DNA of 64,000 bases from DATGKG01 sp963783145 (GTDB lineage: Bacteria > Desulfobacterota > Binatia > Binatales > Binataceae): the NCBI GenBank assembly GCA_963783145.1, contig CAWAMM010000011.1:124001-188000 (forward strand), written 5' to 3'. The notes below the pieces were generated by a model, which saw nothing but the letters and a program-made list of their open reading frames with translations, had not been told where the DNA came from and did not search any database. Positions within the stretch are counted from its first letter, which is position 1, and each line of letters starts with the position of its first letter. Of this stretch, positions 15,858 through 24,611 are shown in pieces. A program made the translations under genes and the position numbers.

Positions 15858-16766
15858 TTGACTTGGCGCGATGCGCTCGCGATGCTCGTCGCAGTGGATA
15901 TTTCGCAGGAAGCCGTGCGCGCGGGATTGCGCCGCGCCAACTACATCACCAACGAACGCGTCGAGACCGCGATTTTCCTGGCCCTCGCGCTGGAAAAGCC
16001 GCTGCTCATCGAAGGGCCCGCCGGCTCGGGCAAAACTGAAGTTGCAAAGGTCCTCGCGGAGATGCTGGCGACCGAGCTGATCCGCTTGCAGTGCTACGAG
16101 GGCCTCGATGAGGCGCGCGCGCTCTACGAATGGAATTATCAGAAGCAGTTGCTTCGCCTGCAGGCCGACGAGCATCAGGGGATGCGATGGGAAGATATTT
16201 CGGAGCATCTGTTCTCGCGCGAGTATCTGCTCGAGCGGCCACTGCTGAAGGCGATTTCATCGCCGCGCAAAGTCGTGCTGCTCATCGACGAGATCGACAA
16301 GGCTGACGAGGAGTTCGAGGCTTTCCTGCTGGAGTTGCTTTCCGATTTTCAGGTCACGGTTCCCGAGCTGGGGACCCTGCGCGCGAAGGAAATTCCGGTC
16401 GTCGTGCTCACCTCCAACCGGATGCGCGAATTATCGGAGGCGTTGCGGCGTCGATGCTTGCATCTGTTCATCGATTTTCCCGGCGCAGAGCAGGAACGGC
16501 GCATCGTGCAGTTGAAGGTGCCGGGACTCGATGAGCGCCTCGCGACTGAAGCGGCGAGATTTGTCGGCGCGGTGCGCAAGCAGGGGCTCAAGAAGCCGCC
16601 ATCGATTGCGGAAACTCTCGACTGGGCGCGCGCGTTGCAGCGCCTCGGTATCAAGGAGCTGAACAGCGACGCGATCAAATCCACGCTCGGCGTACTGCTC
16701 AAGCATGAGGATGATCGGGCCAAGGTCGAGAGCAAGGCCGGCGCGCTGTCCGGACGCTCGCGATGA
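15858..16766 (+). CDS. MoxR-type AAA+ ATPase, CoxD-like subgroup
   Basis: Up to 302 residues from a TTG start; an ATG 24 bp later (15882) is an alternative. Walker A is GPAGSGKT at 53-60, Walker B VVLLIDEIDKAD, sensor 1 VVVLTSNRMRELSEALRRRC. The short helical C-terminal part ends the chain near LLKHEDDRAKVE. MoxR ATPases act as chaperones that mature metal enzymes or large complexes, working with a VWA protein. The VWA partner overlaps its stop codon by ATGA. No molybdenum hydroxylase or CO dehydrogenase gene lies nearby, so the client is unknown. Confidence 0.9.
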   Translation: MTWRDALAMLVAVDISQEAVRAGLRRANYITNERVETAIFLALALEKPLLIEGPAGSGKTEVAKVLAEMLATELIRLQCYEGLDEARALYEWNYQKQLLRLQADEHQGMRWEDISEHLFSREYLLERPLLKAISSPRKVVLLIDEIDKADEEFEAFLLELLSDFQVTVPELGTLRAKEIPVVVLTSNRMRELSEALRRRCLHLFIDFPGAEQERRIVQLKVPGLDERLATEAARFVGAVRKQGLKKPPSIAETLDWARALQRLGIKELNSDAIKSTLGVLLKHEDDRAKVESKAGALSGRSR

Positions 16767-18010
16767 CGAATCTGCGCGACGAACTGTTGCGCTTTGTCAG
16801 TCAGCTTCGCGGCGCCGGAGTTCGAATATCGATCGCCGAGACTCTTGACGCGATGAATGCAACTTCGGCCGCCGGCCTGGAGCGCGCGCCGATGCGCGAA
16901 GCACTCGCTGCCACGGTCATCAAGGATGAGGACGATCGCCACATCTTCGATGATTTGTTCGCGAGGTTTTTCGGAGGCGGTCGCGAACCGAGTGATGACG
17001 GCTGGCGCAAGCCCGGCAGGGAGTCGTCGATCGCGCCGGGCTCGGGCCGCATCGAGAGCGAATCGATCCGCTCAGTTCGCAAGGACCAGAAACCGTCGCC
17101 ATCCGCCGCCAGCGGGAAGAAGGAATCGCGCGAGGAATCGGAGACCGAATCGGAACAAGAGGCCGAGGAACATCGCGAAGGAGAAGCAGAAAGCGAAGAT
17201 TCGCAGGGGGAGGAAGATCGCGCGGAGGAGGCGCGCGAAGAACCGCGCGAAGCCGGCGACGAACAAGAAGCCGCGTTCTCCTCCGGACAGGATGCGCGGC
17301 GGCGAAAAATCGAGCGCACCCCGTTCGAACGCTATTCCGATCTGGAGTTCGACGAGGCTCGCGATGCGCTCGCTCCGATTGCGCGACGCTTTCGGGTACG
17401 CCTCGGCCGACGTCTGCGGATGGCGAAGACGGGGCGGCTCGATTTCCGGCGCACCATCCGCGCGTCGATACAGCGTGGCGGAGCGCTATCTGACTTGCGC
17501 TTCCGCGCGCGCCGCCCTCGTCACATCGACCTCGTAATCCTCGCGGATATCTCGGGCTCGGTGCGATATTCCTCGACGCTGATGCTCGAACTGATAGCGG
17601 GAGCGGCGCAGTTTTTTCGGCGGGTGCGTAGTTTCGTCTTTATCGATCGCCTTGCGGAAGCCGAGTTCGAGCAGAAGCATCTGGTGATAACGCCGCAGCT
17701 CGATCTTTATGCGCGCTCGGATTTCGGTCGCGTGCTCGGCGAACTATGGGAGCGGCGCGGCGAGCTGCTCAACCGCGCGACGGTACTGGTGATTATGGGC
17801 GACGGCCGCAACAATCGGCGTCCGGCGCGTGCCGATTTGCTGCGCGAGATGGGCCGGTTGTGCCGGGCTGTCATCTGGCTGATTCCCGAGGAGCGCGAGC
17901 GATGGGGCTCGGGAGACAGCGCGATTTTTCAGTATACGCGCGAGGTCTCCGCGTTGGTGCCGTCGCGAAATCTGCGCGAACTGGAAGAGGCGCTGTCTAG
18001 GGTGGCTTAG
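16763..18010 (+). CDS. CoxE-like VWA domain protein
   Basis: 415 residues, starting in the ATGA overlap with the MoxR gene. The N-terminal domain (about 1-95) is helical. A very acidic, low-complexity linker of Glu, Ser and Arg runs from about 95 to 185. A conserved basic block (RFRVRLGRRLRMAKTGRLDF) follows, then the VWA domain with an intact MIDAS start DISGSVRYSS. It is the metal-binding adaptor partner of the MoxR ATPase. Its TAG stop overlaps the antisense TAA of the MscS gene by two bases, so the two units end in each other. Confidence 0.88.
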   Translation: MTNLRDELLRFVSQLRGAGVRISIAETLDAMNATSAAGLERAPMREALAATVIKDEDDRHIFDDLFARFFGGGREPSDDGWRKPGRESSIAPGSGRIESESIRSVRKDQKPSPSAASGKKESREESETESEQEAEEHREGEAESEDSQGEEDRAEEAREEPREAGDEQEAAFSSGQDARRRKIERTPFERYSDLEFDEARDALAPIARRFRVRLGRRLRMAKTGRLDFRRTIRASIQRGGALSDLRFRARRPRHIDLVILADISGSVRYSSTLMLELIAGAAQFFRRVRSFVFIDRLAEAEFEQKHLVITPQLDLYARSDFGRVLGELWERRGELLNRATVLVIMGDGRNNRRPARADLLREMGRLCRAVIWLIPEERERWGSGDSAIFQYTREVSALVPSRNLRELEEALSRVA

Positions 18011-19530
18011 CGGGGACCGATATCGAAGATCTGGCGGACCTTCGCGACCCACCAGTTGCGCCGCGCGATCACGCCGTCGCCGACGCTCTCCCTGAGCAGT
18101 TCCTTTCGCTCGGACGCGCGATTGGCGATGACCTCGCTGATCTGCTCGACCGCCTCGGGATGCTGTTTGAACAGCTCGGAGAACGACTCGCGATTGAGCT
18201 CCAGGACCTCGACATCGGTCTGCGCCCGGCAGGTGGCGTTGCGTGGCTCGCCGGTCATCATCCCAGCCTCGCCGATGATTTGAGGGCGCGCCAACACCGC
18301 AATCGACCGCTTCATGCCGTTGTCGGTGCGGCCCAGGACTTCGACCCTGCCGCGCCTGATGATGTACATCGTGTCGCCAACGTCGCCCTGTGAGAAAAGC
18401 GTTTCGCCCGCGCCAAATTCATGCACCTGGACGTTAGGAACCAGCAGGCGCATTTCCTCGTCCGCCAGGTTGCCGAGAAAATCGATCTGGCGCAGCTCGC
18501 GGATGATCTCATTTTCGAATTCCACTTGCGGTCGGCGTGAGATCTTGGGCGTTCGGACATCGAGGGTCTGGGTCGGGAACGGAATCTCCATGTTATTGCG
18601 CCGCAGCGTATACCACAGGCTGGTCAGGAGCCCGTTGCGTATTTCTTCCTGCAAGCCGTAGTCGGCGATCCAATACTTGATACGATACTTGATCGCCCAG
18701 TCGCCATATTCCCATGCCAGCACCTCGGGCGAAGGCTCCAGCAGCACGTGCGGAACATCGCTCATCACCTTGAGGATAACTTCGCGCACGCGGTTGGGCG
18801 GCTCGTTATAGGTGATGCCGATGGAGATTTCATCGCATACCGGAGGCGTGCCGTAGTTGGTCAACGCCTCCTTGGCGATGGCGGAGTTGGGAATCTCGAG
18901 GCGCTCGTTGTTGCGCGTGATCATGGTCGTCGAGCGTACCCCGACACTTTGCACGCGGCCCAAAAACTGCCCGCTGCGAACCCAGTCGCCATGATCGAAG
19001 GGACGCTGCAGTTGCAGCGCGAGGCCGCTGAAGATATCGCCCAAGGTCTGCTGCACCGCGAACCCGATCACTACGCCGAGAACGCCGACCGACGCGACCA
19101 GTGAGTAAACATTGACCTGAAAGTCTGCCGCCAACACGCCGACCACCACGGCCGCATAGAGAATAAGGCTGATCAGATCACGCAAGATGTTCGAAGTGTC
19201 GCGGGCGCGGCGCGAGGCATAGTCGACGGCGTCCATCAGGAGACGGACCACACCCCAGAAGAACAGCAGTACCGCGGCGCCGGCAAAACCGCTCGCGAGC
19301 TTCGGGTTGGAAATGGCGGAGCTGCCGATTAAATCGATCAGCACGCCCAGCCCAAGCATCATAAAGCTGGGTGAGGTAATGACCCATCGGCGCCGCCGCA
19401 GCGCAATCGCCGCTGCAAAACAGAAGAACGCGAAGGCCAACTCGATCGCGCCGTTGTAGCGATAGGGCAGGTAATCGAAGCCGAGCAGCGATTGCAAAGG
19501 CGTCAGCGGTAGGAGGATCTCGGGCGCCAT
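18007..19530 (-). CDS. MscS-type mechanosensitive channel with C-terminal cyclic-nucleotide-binding domain
   Basis: 507 residues. Four or five membrane helices lie in the first 170 residues. The pore-lining and MscS beta region follows (GVVIGFAVQQTLGDIFSGLA, FDHGDWVRSGQFLGRVQSVG, TTMITRNNERLEIPNSAIAK). The last 150 residues form a cNMP-binding domain (FGAGETLFSQGDVGDTMYII and VGEAGMM-like GEAGMMTGEPRNATCRA). Such fusions are thought to gate an ion channel by cyclic nucleotide as well as, or instead of, membrane tension. The glycosyltransferase gene ends 3 bp upstream. Confidence 0.9.
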   Translation of the reverse strand: MAPEILLPLTPLQSLLGFDYLPYRYNGAIELAFAFFCFAAAIALRRRRWVITSPSFMMLGLGVLIDLIGSSAISNPKLASGFAGAAVLLFFWGVVRLLMDAVDYASRRARDTSNILRDLISLILYAAVVVGVLAADFQVNVYSLVASVGVLGVVIGFAVQQTLGDIFSGLALQLQRPFDHGDWVRSGQFLGRVQSVGVRSTTMITRNNERLEIPNSAIAKEALTNYGTPPVCDEISIGITYNEPPNRVREVILKVMSDVPHVLLEPSPEVLAWEYGDWAIKYRIKYWIADYGLQEEIRNGLLTSLWYTLRRNNMEIPFPTQTLDVRTPKISRRPQVEFENEIIRELRQIDFLGNLADEEMRLLVPNVQVHEFGAGETLFSQGDVGDTMYIIRRGRVEVLGRTDNGMKRSIAVLARPQIIGEAGMMTGEPRNATCRAQTDVEVLELNRESFSELFKQHPEAVEQISEVIANRASERKELLRESVGDGVIARRNWWVAKVRQIFDIGPR

Positions 19531-19533
19531 CGG

Positions 19534-20700
19534 CTATAGGCCCGCCTTCTCAGCGATCTCATCGAGCAATTTGATTGCATCAAAATACTCAATCGCGATT
19601 TCGCGCGCCGCTTTCGCATGCTTCGGATAGTCGGAATTGACCGCGCGGATGGCGTCGACTGCGCCATCTGAATCATCGAAACCGAGCAGTCCAGTTCCAC
19701 TCGGAATATACTTTTCAAATCCCGTGAACTGAGTAATCACCGGCCGTCCCGCCGCTAGATAACATACCGTCCGATCGCTGAACCATCCGGAGCGAGTGCG
19801 TACGTACAAATCCTTCGAAACCGTAAACTCTCCCCGCGACGACGAGATGTACTCACGATAGTCATCGATATCCAACGACATAGGCACGACGGGACGAAAT
19901 GTGAATCCTCCCGCGATCGCAGCGGCATAGTCGGGACCCGAGGTGATATTCGTCGCCAGCTCGATCGGCTGTCCGGCGCGCCTGGCGACGTCGAGAACTT
20001 TGGCAAAATTTATGTGCTTCGACCAATAGTAAGACGTACCGCCGACTTCGAGATCCTTACCACTGTTAGCCCAGGTTCCCACCGTGGTGAAGGCGGCGGG
20101 ACTCGCGGGGCCTGCGCCGGGATGCCATTCGTCGAGCAGCACCGGCGGCCGCGTCGGATGCCAGGTGACTCCGGACGATGGCACGCGGCAATCAGGCTGC
20201 CCGAGGTTGTAGGCGTAGGTGAAAAAGAGCTTATGCGCTGACACGTTGAGCATCGCGAACGGATCGCCGCGCTCGATCTGGACCTGGAACAGACCCGGAT
20301 CGGTTTCCAGGTAGATCATCATCGGGCTGGCGAAGTGTTCTTCGCGCGGCTCGCTCGCACCGCACAAGTTGAGCACGGCATCGGATTCTCGGATCAGCTT
20401 GAGGCATTTGTCCTTCGCCATTCCGACGTAGTCTTTGCTGATCGGATCGCGAAAACCCCAGCGCCCGGCGAAACCGAAGCGGTCCAGCACCCCGCCGACG
20501 ACCTTGAGGTTATTGGAAGAGTCCGAGGAGATGGTTTGTCCAAGCGCGTCGTAAACGTAGGCGCCATGATCCTCGATGTAGTAGACGTCGAGCCCGAGCG
20601 CGCGAAGTGCGATCAAATGGTGGAGCAACTGCCAGACGACGCCCGCGAACGGGTATCGAATCGCGAGATGGAGAACAACGATCCTGCCTTTGCGTTTCAC
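19534..20700 (-). CDS. Glycosyltransferase-like protein
   Basis: About 388 residues from a GTG at 20700 (start VKRKGRIVVLHLAIRYPFAG). The frame is open further upstream to 20982, but that part is antisense-like, Arg-rich and overlaps rdgB. The C-terminal block SDRTVCYLAAGRPVITQFTG, followed by GTGLLGFDDSDGAVDAIRAV, is the nucleotide-sugar-binding end of GT-B glycosyltransferases. The N-terminal half (LRALGLDVYYIEDHGAYVYD) is that of a poorly characterised family. The acceptor is unknown; envelope or exopolysaccharide work is likely. Confidence 0.75.
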   Translation of the reverse strand: MKRKGRIVVLHLAIRYPFAGVVWQLLHHLIALRALGLDVYYIEDHGAYVYDALGQTISSDSSNNLKVVGGVLDRFGFAGRWGFRDPISKDYVGMAKDKCLKLIRESDAVLNLCGASEPREEHFASPMMIYLETDPGLFQVQIERGDPFAMLNVSAHKLFFTYAYNLGQPDCRVPSSGVTWHPTRPPVLLDEWHPGAGPASPAAFTTVGTWANSGKDLEVGGTSYYWSKHINFAKVLDVARRAGQPIELATNITSGPDYAAAIAGGFTFRPVVPMSLDIDDYREYISSSRGEFTVSKDLYVRTRSGWFSDRTVCYLAAGRPVITQFTGFEKYIPSGTGLLGFDDSDGAVDAIRAVNSDYPKHAKAAREIAIEYFDAIKLLDEIAEKAGL

Positions 20701-20746
20701 CCCAATCCAGCTTGCGAGTCTAGTCGCGCGTCGAGGCTTAGGATAG

Positions 20747-21379
20747 TCAGTCCTCGATTCGCGCAGCGACCACTTGAAGGTCGGTTCGAAGCTTAAGCAG
20801 GGCCTTTTTGCGCTGGCTGATACGCGCTTCCTCCTCGTCACCGAGCTCGCCCAGATAGCATGACAACTCCGGAAGCCAGAGCACCGCGCGATAGGGAAAT
20901 CCGGCGCGAACCTCGGGAAACGCGCGTGGTGCGATGAGACCATCGATCGCATCCTCGGCAACGACCTCGCACGCAACGCCATTGTTCACATAGATCAGCG
21001 CGAGAGCCGCGCGGATCCGCGCAGTGCGGCGCGCCTTTGCCACTCCTTCCAGGCGCCGAATCACCTCTTCCGCGAGCGCGCGGTCGGTGCTCGCCTCGGG
21101 ACCGAGCCATCGATGGGATCGCACGCCGGGTTCGCCGCCGAGCGCGTCAACTTCGAGGCCGCCATCGTCGGCTAAAGTCGGAATCTGACTGCGCTCAAAA
21201 TAGAAACGCGCCTTGGAGAGTGCGTTATCGCGAAACGTCTCGCCATTTTCCTCGGCAACCTCCGTAATGCCGGCGTCGGCGAGCGAGATCGCTTCGAGAT
21301 TGAGGTCCATCTGGCGTAATAGAATTCGATACTCTGCGAGCTTGGCCGGATTCGTTGTCGCGATGAGCAACCGATTCAT
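20747..21379 (-). CDS. rdgB: Non-canonical purine NTP pyrophosphatase, RdgB/HAM1 family
   Basis: 210 residues from ATG 21379, which overlaps the ddl TGA by one base (ATGA). Signature motifs are LLIATTNPAKLAEYRILL at the start and PTLADDGGLEVDALGGEPGV, which holds the metal and base contacts. The common SHRW motif (SHRWLGPEA) follows. The enzyme hydrolyses dITP, XTP and similar nucleotides so that they are not built into DNA or RNA. Its last third (RAGFPYRAVLWLPE) diverges from the E. coli type but fits the family. Confidence 0.86.
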   Translation of the reverse strand: MNRLLIATTNPAKLAEYRILLRQMDLNLEAISLADAGITEVAEENGETFRDNALSKARFYFERSQIPTLADDGGLEVDALGGEPGVRSHRWLGPEASTDRALAEEVIRRLEGVAKARRTARIRAALALIYVNNGVACEVVAEDAIDGLIAPRAFPEVRAGFPYRAVLWLPELSCYLGELGDEEEARISQRKKALLKLRTDLQVVAARIED

Positions 21380-22539
21380 CACTGCGGGTTGCGCTTTGGA
21401 GTGAAGCTGAATTTCAGCGCGGCACGCTCCCGGTGATCTTCGATCGCCAGTTCGATCAGCCGATCGATAAGCTTCGGGAGCGGAAGCCCCGAGGCCTCCC
21501 ACAGCTTGGGATACATGCTGATCGAGGTGAAGCCGGGAATCGTGTTTACCTCGTTGACGTAGATTTTTTTGAGGTCGCGGCGCGCGAGGAAATCCACCCG
21601 CGCCATCCCGCGCAGCGAAAGCGCCTTGAACGCCTCTACTGCCATCTTACGAATCTTGTTGAGCGCCGCCCTGGGCAGCTTCGCGGGAATCCGTATCTCC
21701 GAGCCTTTCTCATCGATGTACTTCGACTCGTAGCTATAGAACTCATGGCCATGGGTCACGATGACTTCACCGACCGTCGAAGCCTCCGGCCGATCGTTGC
21801 CTAGCACCGCGCATTCGAGCTCGCGTCCCTCGCAGGCCTCCTCGATAAGCGACTTGCGATCATACTGGAACGCGTCGGCGAGCGCCGCATCGAGGTCGGA
21901 TGGACGCTTTACCTTGCGGATACCGATCGACGAGCCGAGCGCATTTGGTTTCACGAATACCGGGTAGCCGAGTTGGCGTGCAAACCTCTTCGCGAGCGCG
22001 GGATGCTCCACGTAATCAGCATGAATGAGCGAATGATATTTCACCACCGGCACCCCGGCATCACGCAGCACGCGCTTCTGGGTGTCCTTGTCCATCCCAA
22101 TCGCCGAGCCGAGGACGCCCGCACCGACATAGGGAACGCCCGCGAGTTCGAGCAAACCTTGCACCGTCCCGTCCTCGCCGAAGGTGCCATGTAGCACCGG
22201 AAAAACCACATCGAGTGGGCCGCCAAGGTTTTTTCCGGCGAGCGCCGCGACGCCGCTCTTCGAGGGAGTCGGAACCAGCGTGCGGCTATCATTATGCGGC
22301 AGCAGCGTGACCGGAGTATCGCCCGCGCTCAGCGCGCCGAGGTCAGGAGTGGTCTGCGCGAGCAACTTGAGCGCATTGTTTTCGAGGAACCAGTGACCTT
22401 CATGGTCGATGCCGATGGGAACGATCTGATAGCGCGCAGGATCCATCGCGGACATTACGGTGAGCGCCGAGCGCAGCGAGATCTCATGCTCGCTGGAACG
22501 CCCTCCGAACAACACGCCAACTTTTATCTTATCCGCCAT
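21379..22539 (-). CDS. ddl: D-alanine-D-alanine ligase
   Basis: 386 residues from MADKIKVGVLFGGRSSEHEI; an upstream extension to 22599 runs into the repeat cassette and is not real. ATP-grasp motifs are present: HGTFGEDGTVQGLLELAGVP for D-Ala binding, FVKPNALGSSIGIRKV for ATP, and FLARRDLKKIYVNEVNTIPG for the metal and second D-Ala, with a Tyr/Phe loop of the D-Ala rather than D-Lac type. It makes the D-Ala-D-Ala end of peptidoglycan precursors in the cytoplasm. Its ribosome site (AGGATGAGG) lies 32 bp from the end of the inverted-repeat cassette. Confidence 0.93.
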   Translation of the reverse strand: MADKIKVGVLFGGRSSEHEISLRSALTVMSAMDPARYQIVPIGIDHEGHWFLENNALKLLAQTTPDLGALSAGDTPVTLLPHNDSRTLVPTPSKSGVAALAGKNLGGPLDVVFPVLHGTFGEDGTVQGLLELAGVPYVGAGVLGSAIGMDKDTQKRVLRDAGVPVVKYHSLIHADYVEHPALAKRFARQLGYPVFVKPNALGSSIGIRKVKRPSDLDAALADAFQYDRKSLIEEACEGRELECAVLGNDRPEASTVGEVIVTHGHEFYSYESKYIDEKGSEIRIPAKLPRAALNKIRKMAVEAFKALSLRGMARVDFLARRDLKKIYVNEVNTIPGFTSISMYPKLWEASGLPLPKLIDRLIELAIEDHRERAALKFSFTPKRNPQ

Positions 22540-22570
22540 CCGCGCCTCATCCTCGAACAGAATCAGGAGG

Positions 22571-22612
22571 AGAATTAAACCACAAAGGCACAAAGACACT
22601 AAGGGTCAGACA
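22571..22612 (+). repeat. Left inverted repeat of the GxxExxY cassette
   Basis: Begins AGAATTAAACCACAAAGGCA and ends GGGTCAGACA. The stop codon of the GxxExxY gene abuts it at 22613. Its partner is at 23000-23042 on the other strand. Confidence 0.9.
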
Positions 22613-22957
22613 TCAGAGGGCGATACGCGTAATGCCGTGCTTTATCAAGGGAACGTTGAAATTGATCAAAAGACCGAGCCGCAGTCCGGTGAGTTTTAAG
22701 TAAGACAAAAGCTGCGCCTCGAACACCGGTTCCATTCGCTGCACAGATTTCAATTCGACAATTATCGAATCCGCGACCAGCAGATCGAGACGCAGCCCTG
22801 CATCTAGCCGCAGTCCTTTGTAGGTAATTGGGAGAGGGACTTGAGCGGTGAAGGGGATTTTTCGAATGGTCAATTCGCGACAAAGGCACATCTCGTAGAC
22901 CGACTCGAGGAGCCCCGGCCCCAGCTCTTTGTGGACGGCAAACGCACCATCTACCAC
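22613..22957 (-). CDS. GxxExxY protein, PD-(D/E)XK nuclease-like
   Basis: 114 residues from a GTG. The naming motif is GPGLLESVYE at 13-22. A PD-(D/E)XK-like core follows with Asp58 (LRLDLLV), Glu68 and Lys70 (IIVELKSV), then a QLLSYLKLTGLRLGLLINF helix-strand typical of the family (TIGR04256-like). The same frame stays open upstream with family-like residues (EPIPNSVNELSNSV) into the right inverted repeat, but without an ATG, GTG or TTG, so the start may be slightly truncated. Function is unknown; the fold suggests DNA or RNA cleavage. It lies inside inverted repeats and is co-oriented with guaB upstream and ddl downstream. Confidence 0.85.
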   Translation of the reverse strand: MVDGAFAVHKELGPGLLESVYEMCLCRELTIRKIPFTAQVPLPITYKGLRLDAGLRLDLLVADSIIVELKSVQRMEPVFEAQLLSYLKLTGLRLGLLINFNVPLIKHGITRIAL

Positions 22958-22999
22958 TGAGTTCGAAAGCTCGTTGACACTGTTTGGAATGGGTTCCGT

Positions 23000-23042
23000 T
23001 GTCTGACCCCTTAGTGTCTTTGTGCCTTTGTGGTGAAATTCT
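23000..23042 (-). repeat. Right inverted repeat of the GxxExxY cassette
   Basis: Read on the minus strand it repeats the left arm with AATTTC for AATTAA and one extra G (AAGGGGTC for AAGGGTC). It lies 11 bp from the guaB stop codon. Confidence 0.9.
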
Positions 23043-23053
23043 TGTCCTGCTCT

Positions 23054-24511
23054 TCAGCCGCGATAGTTCGGTGACTCCTTGGTGATGAACACATCATGCA
23101 CGTGGCTCTCGCGCTGGCCCGCTTCGCTCACCCGGATGAACTTGGCGCGCCGGCGCAGCTCGCCGAGACTATGCGCGCCGACGTAGCCCATGCCCGCCTG
23201 CAATCCACCGATGAGTTGATCGACATTTGACGCCAGTGTACCCCGATACGGGACCCGGCCCTCGACCCCTTCGGGAACGATTTTGCCGTCGGTCACATCC
23301 TGCTGCATATAGCGATCGCGCACCCGCTCGCTCATCGCGCCGATGGATCCCATCCCGCGATATTCCTTGTAGGTGCGCCCTTGATAGAGGACCGTCTCGC
23401 CCGGGCTCTCTTCGGCGCCCGCGAACAACGATCCGATCATCACCGTGGAGGCTCCCGCGGCCAGCGCCTTAACGATGTCGCCCGAGAAACGTACGCCGCC
23501 ATCGGCGATAATCGGCACGTTGCGCGGTTCGCCGACCGCGACGCAATCCGTGATCGCAGTCATCTGCGGCACGCCTACACCCGAAACCACGCGCGTGGTG
23601 CAGATCGAGCCGGGGCCGATTCCAACCCGCAGCGCATCGGCGCCGGCGTCGATAAGGGCCTTGGCGCCCTCGCTGGTGGCGACGTTGCCCGCGACTACTT
23701 CGATATCACCCGCTTCCTTCTTGGTCGCGCGCAGCGCATCGATGACGTTTTGCGAATGACCATGGGCGGTATCGATCAGGAGCACATCGACCCCGGCGCG
23801 GAGCAAAGCAGTCACCCGCTGCTCGCGATCGGGACCCACGCCGACCGCTGCGCCGACCCGCAAACGGCCCATCGAATCTTTGCTCGAATTGGGGTGGCGC
23901 GTTGCCTTGTCCATATCCTTCACGGTGATGAGGCCGCGCAGGCGGCTATGCTCGTCAACCAATGGGAGCTTCTCGATGCGATTGGCCTGGAGAATTGATT
24001 TTGCTTCTTCCAAGCTGATGCCGGGCCGCGCAGTAATCAGGCGCGTGGTCATGACTTCGCGTACCTGACGGTCGAGGCGCTTTTCGAAGCGCAAATCGCG
24101 GTTAGTCAGGATACCGACGAGGCGATGGCCCTCGACCACTACCGGGACGCCGGAGATCCGATAGCGCTCCATAATTTTAAGCGCCTCGCCGATTTTCTGA
24201 TCGGGATGCACGGTGACGGGATCGGTGATCATGCCACTTTCATATTTTTTTACGGTTTCGACTTCGGCGGCCTGCTGCTCGACGGTGAGGTTGCGATGCA
24301 CGATGCCGATGCCCCCGACTTGCGCCAGCGAGATCGCGGTGCGCGATTCGGTAACGGTATCCATCGGGCTGGAGACGAGCGGTATATGAAGGCGGATTTT
24401 GGGCGTCAGAATCGTGGAGACATCACATTGCGAAGGAAGCACGTCGGATAACTGGGGCAGCAATAGCAAATCGTCATACGTGAGACCTTCGCGAAGCTCC
24501 TGATGCAGCAT
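23054..24511 (-). CDS. guaB: Inosine-5'-monophosphate dehydrogenase
   Basis: 485 residues from ATG 24511, preceded by GGGAGG; a TTG lies 6 bp upstream. The catalytic (beta/alpha)8 barrel is interrupted by two CBS domains (about 95-210). The active-site loop reads GPGSICTTRVVSGVGVPQ with the nucleophilic Cys, and the flap ends with GVEGRVPYRG. It oxidises IMP to XMP with NAD+, the committed step to GMP. The leader contains a strong intrinsic terminator just before the ribosome site, so expression is probably set by attenuation. Confidence 0.95.
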   Translation of the reverse strand: MLHQELREGLTYDDLLLLPQLSDVLPSQCDVSTILTPKIRLHIPLVSSPMDTVTESRTAISLAQVGGIGIVHRNLTVEQQAAEVETVKKYESGMITDPVTVHPDQKIGEALKIMERYRISGVPVVVEGHRLVGILTNRDLRFEKRLDRQVREVMTTRLITARPGISLEEAKSILQANRIEKLPLVDEHSRLRGLITVKDMDKATRHPNSSKDSMGRLRVGAAVGVGPDREQRVTALLRAGVDVLLIDTAHGHSQNVIDALRATKKEAGDIEVVAGNVATSEGAKALIDAGADALRVGIGPGSICTTRVVSGVGVPQMTAITDCVAVGEPRNVPIIADGGVRFSGDIVKALAAGASTVMIGSLFAGAEESPGETVLYQGRTYKEYRGMGSIGAMSERVRDRYMQQDVTDGKIVPEGVEGRVPYRGTLASNVDQLIGGLQAGMGYVGAHSLGELRRRAKFIRVSEAGQRESHVHDVFITKESPNYRG

Positions 24512-24530
24512 AATCAAACCTCCCGTTGGT

Positions 24531-24559
24531 AAAAAAAAGCCCGCAGGGATACTGCGGGC
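24531..24559 (-). terminator. Intrinsic terminator in the guaB leader
   Basis: On the minus strand GCCCGCAG-TATCC-CTGCGGGC forms a perfect 8-bp GC-rich stem with a 5-nt loop, followed at once by eight U. The U tract ends 6 nt before the guaB Shine-Dalgarno (24519-24524). This leaves no room for a promoter downstream of it, so guaB transcripts must read through it. Confidence 0.88.
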
Positions 24560-24611
24560 GTCTCGACCCTAAAAAAAAACGCGGCCTGTTTAAGGGCTCG
24601 CTCCATAATCT

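Larger units (their letters stand above)
22571..23042. mobile_element. Inverted-repeat cassette carrying one GxxExxY gene
   Basis: A 472-bp unit fills the whole space between ddl and guaB. Its ends are inverted repeats of 42 bp (22571-22612) and 43 bp (23000-23042) that differ by two substitutions and one extra G. The core ACCACAAAGGCACAAAGACA of each arm is identical. The only gene inside ends exactly at the inner edge of the left arm. No transposase is present, so it would have to move with help in trans, or by the GxxExxY protein itself. No target duplication is evident. Confidence 0.7.

Noticed and set aside
20701..20982. N-terminal extension of the glycosyltransferase frame
   Set aside because: It overlaps the rdgB coding region in another frame, is Arg/Ser-rich and has no family similarity. 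The GTG at 20700 fits better.
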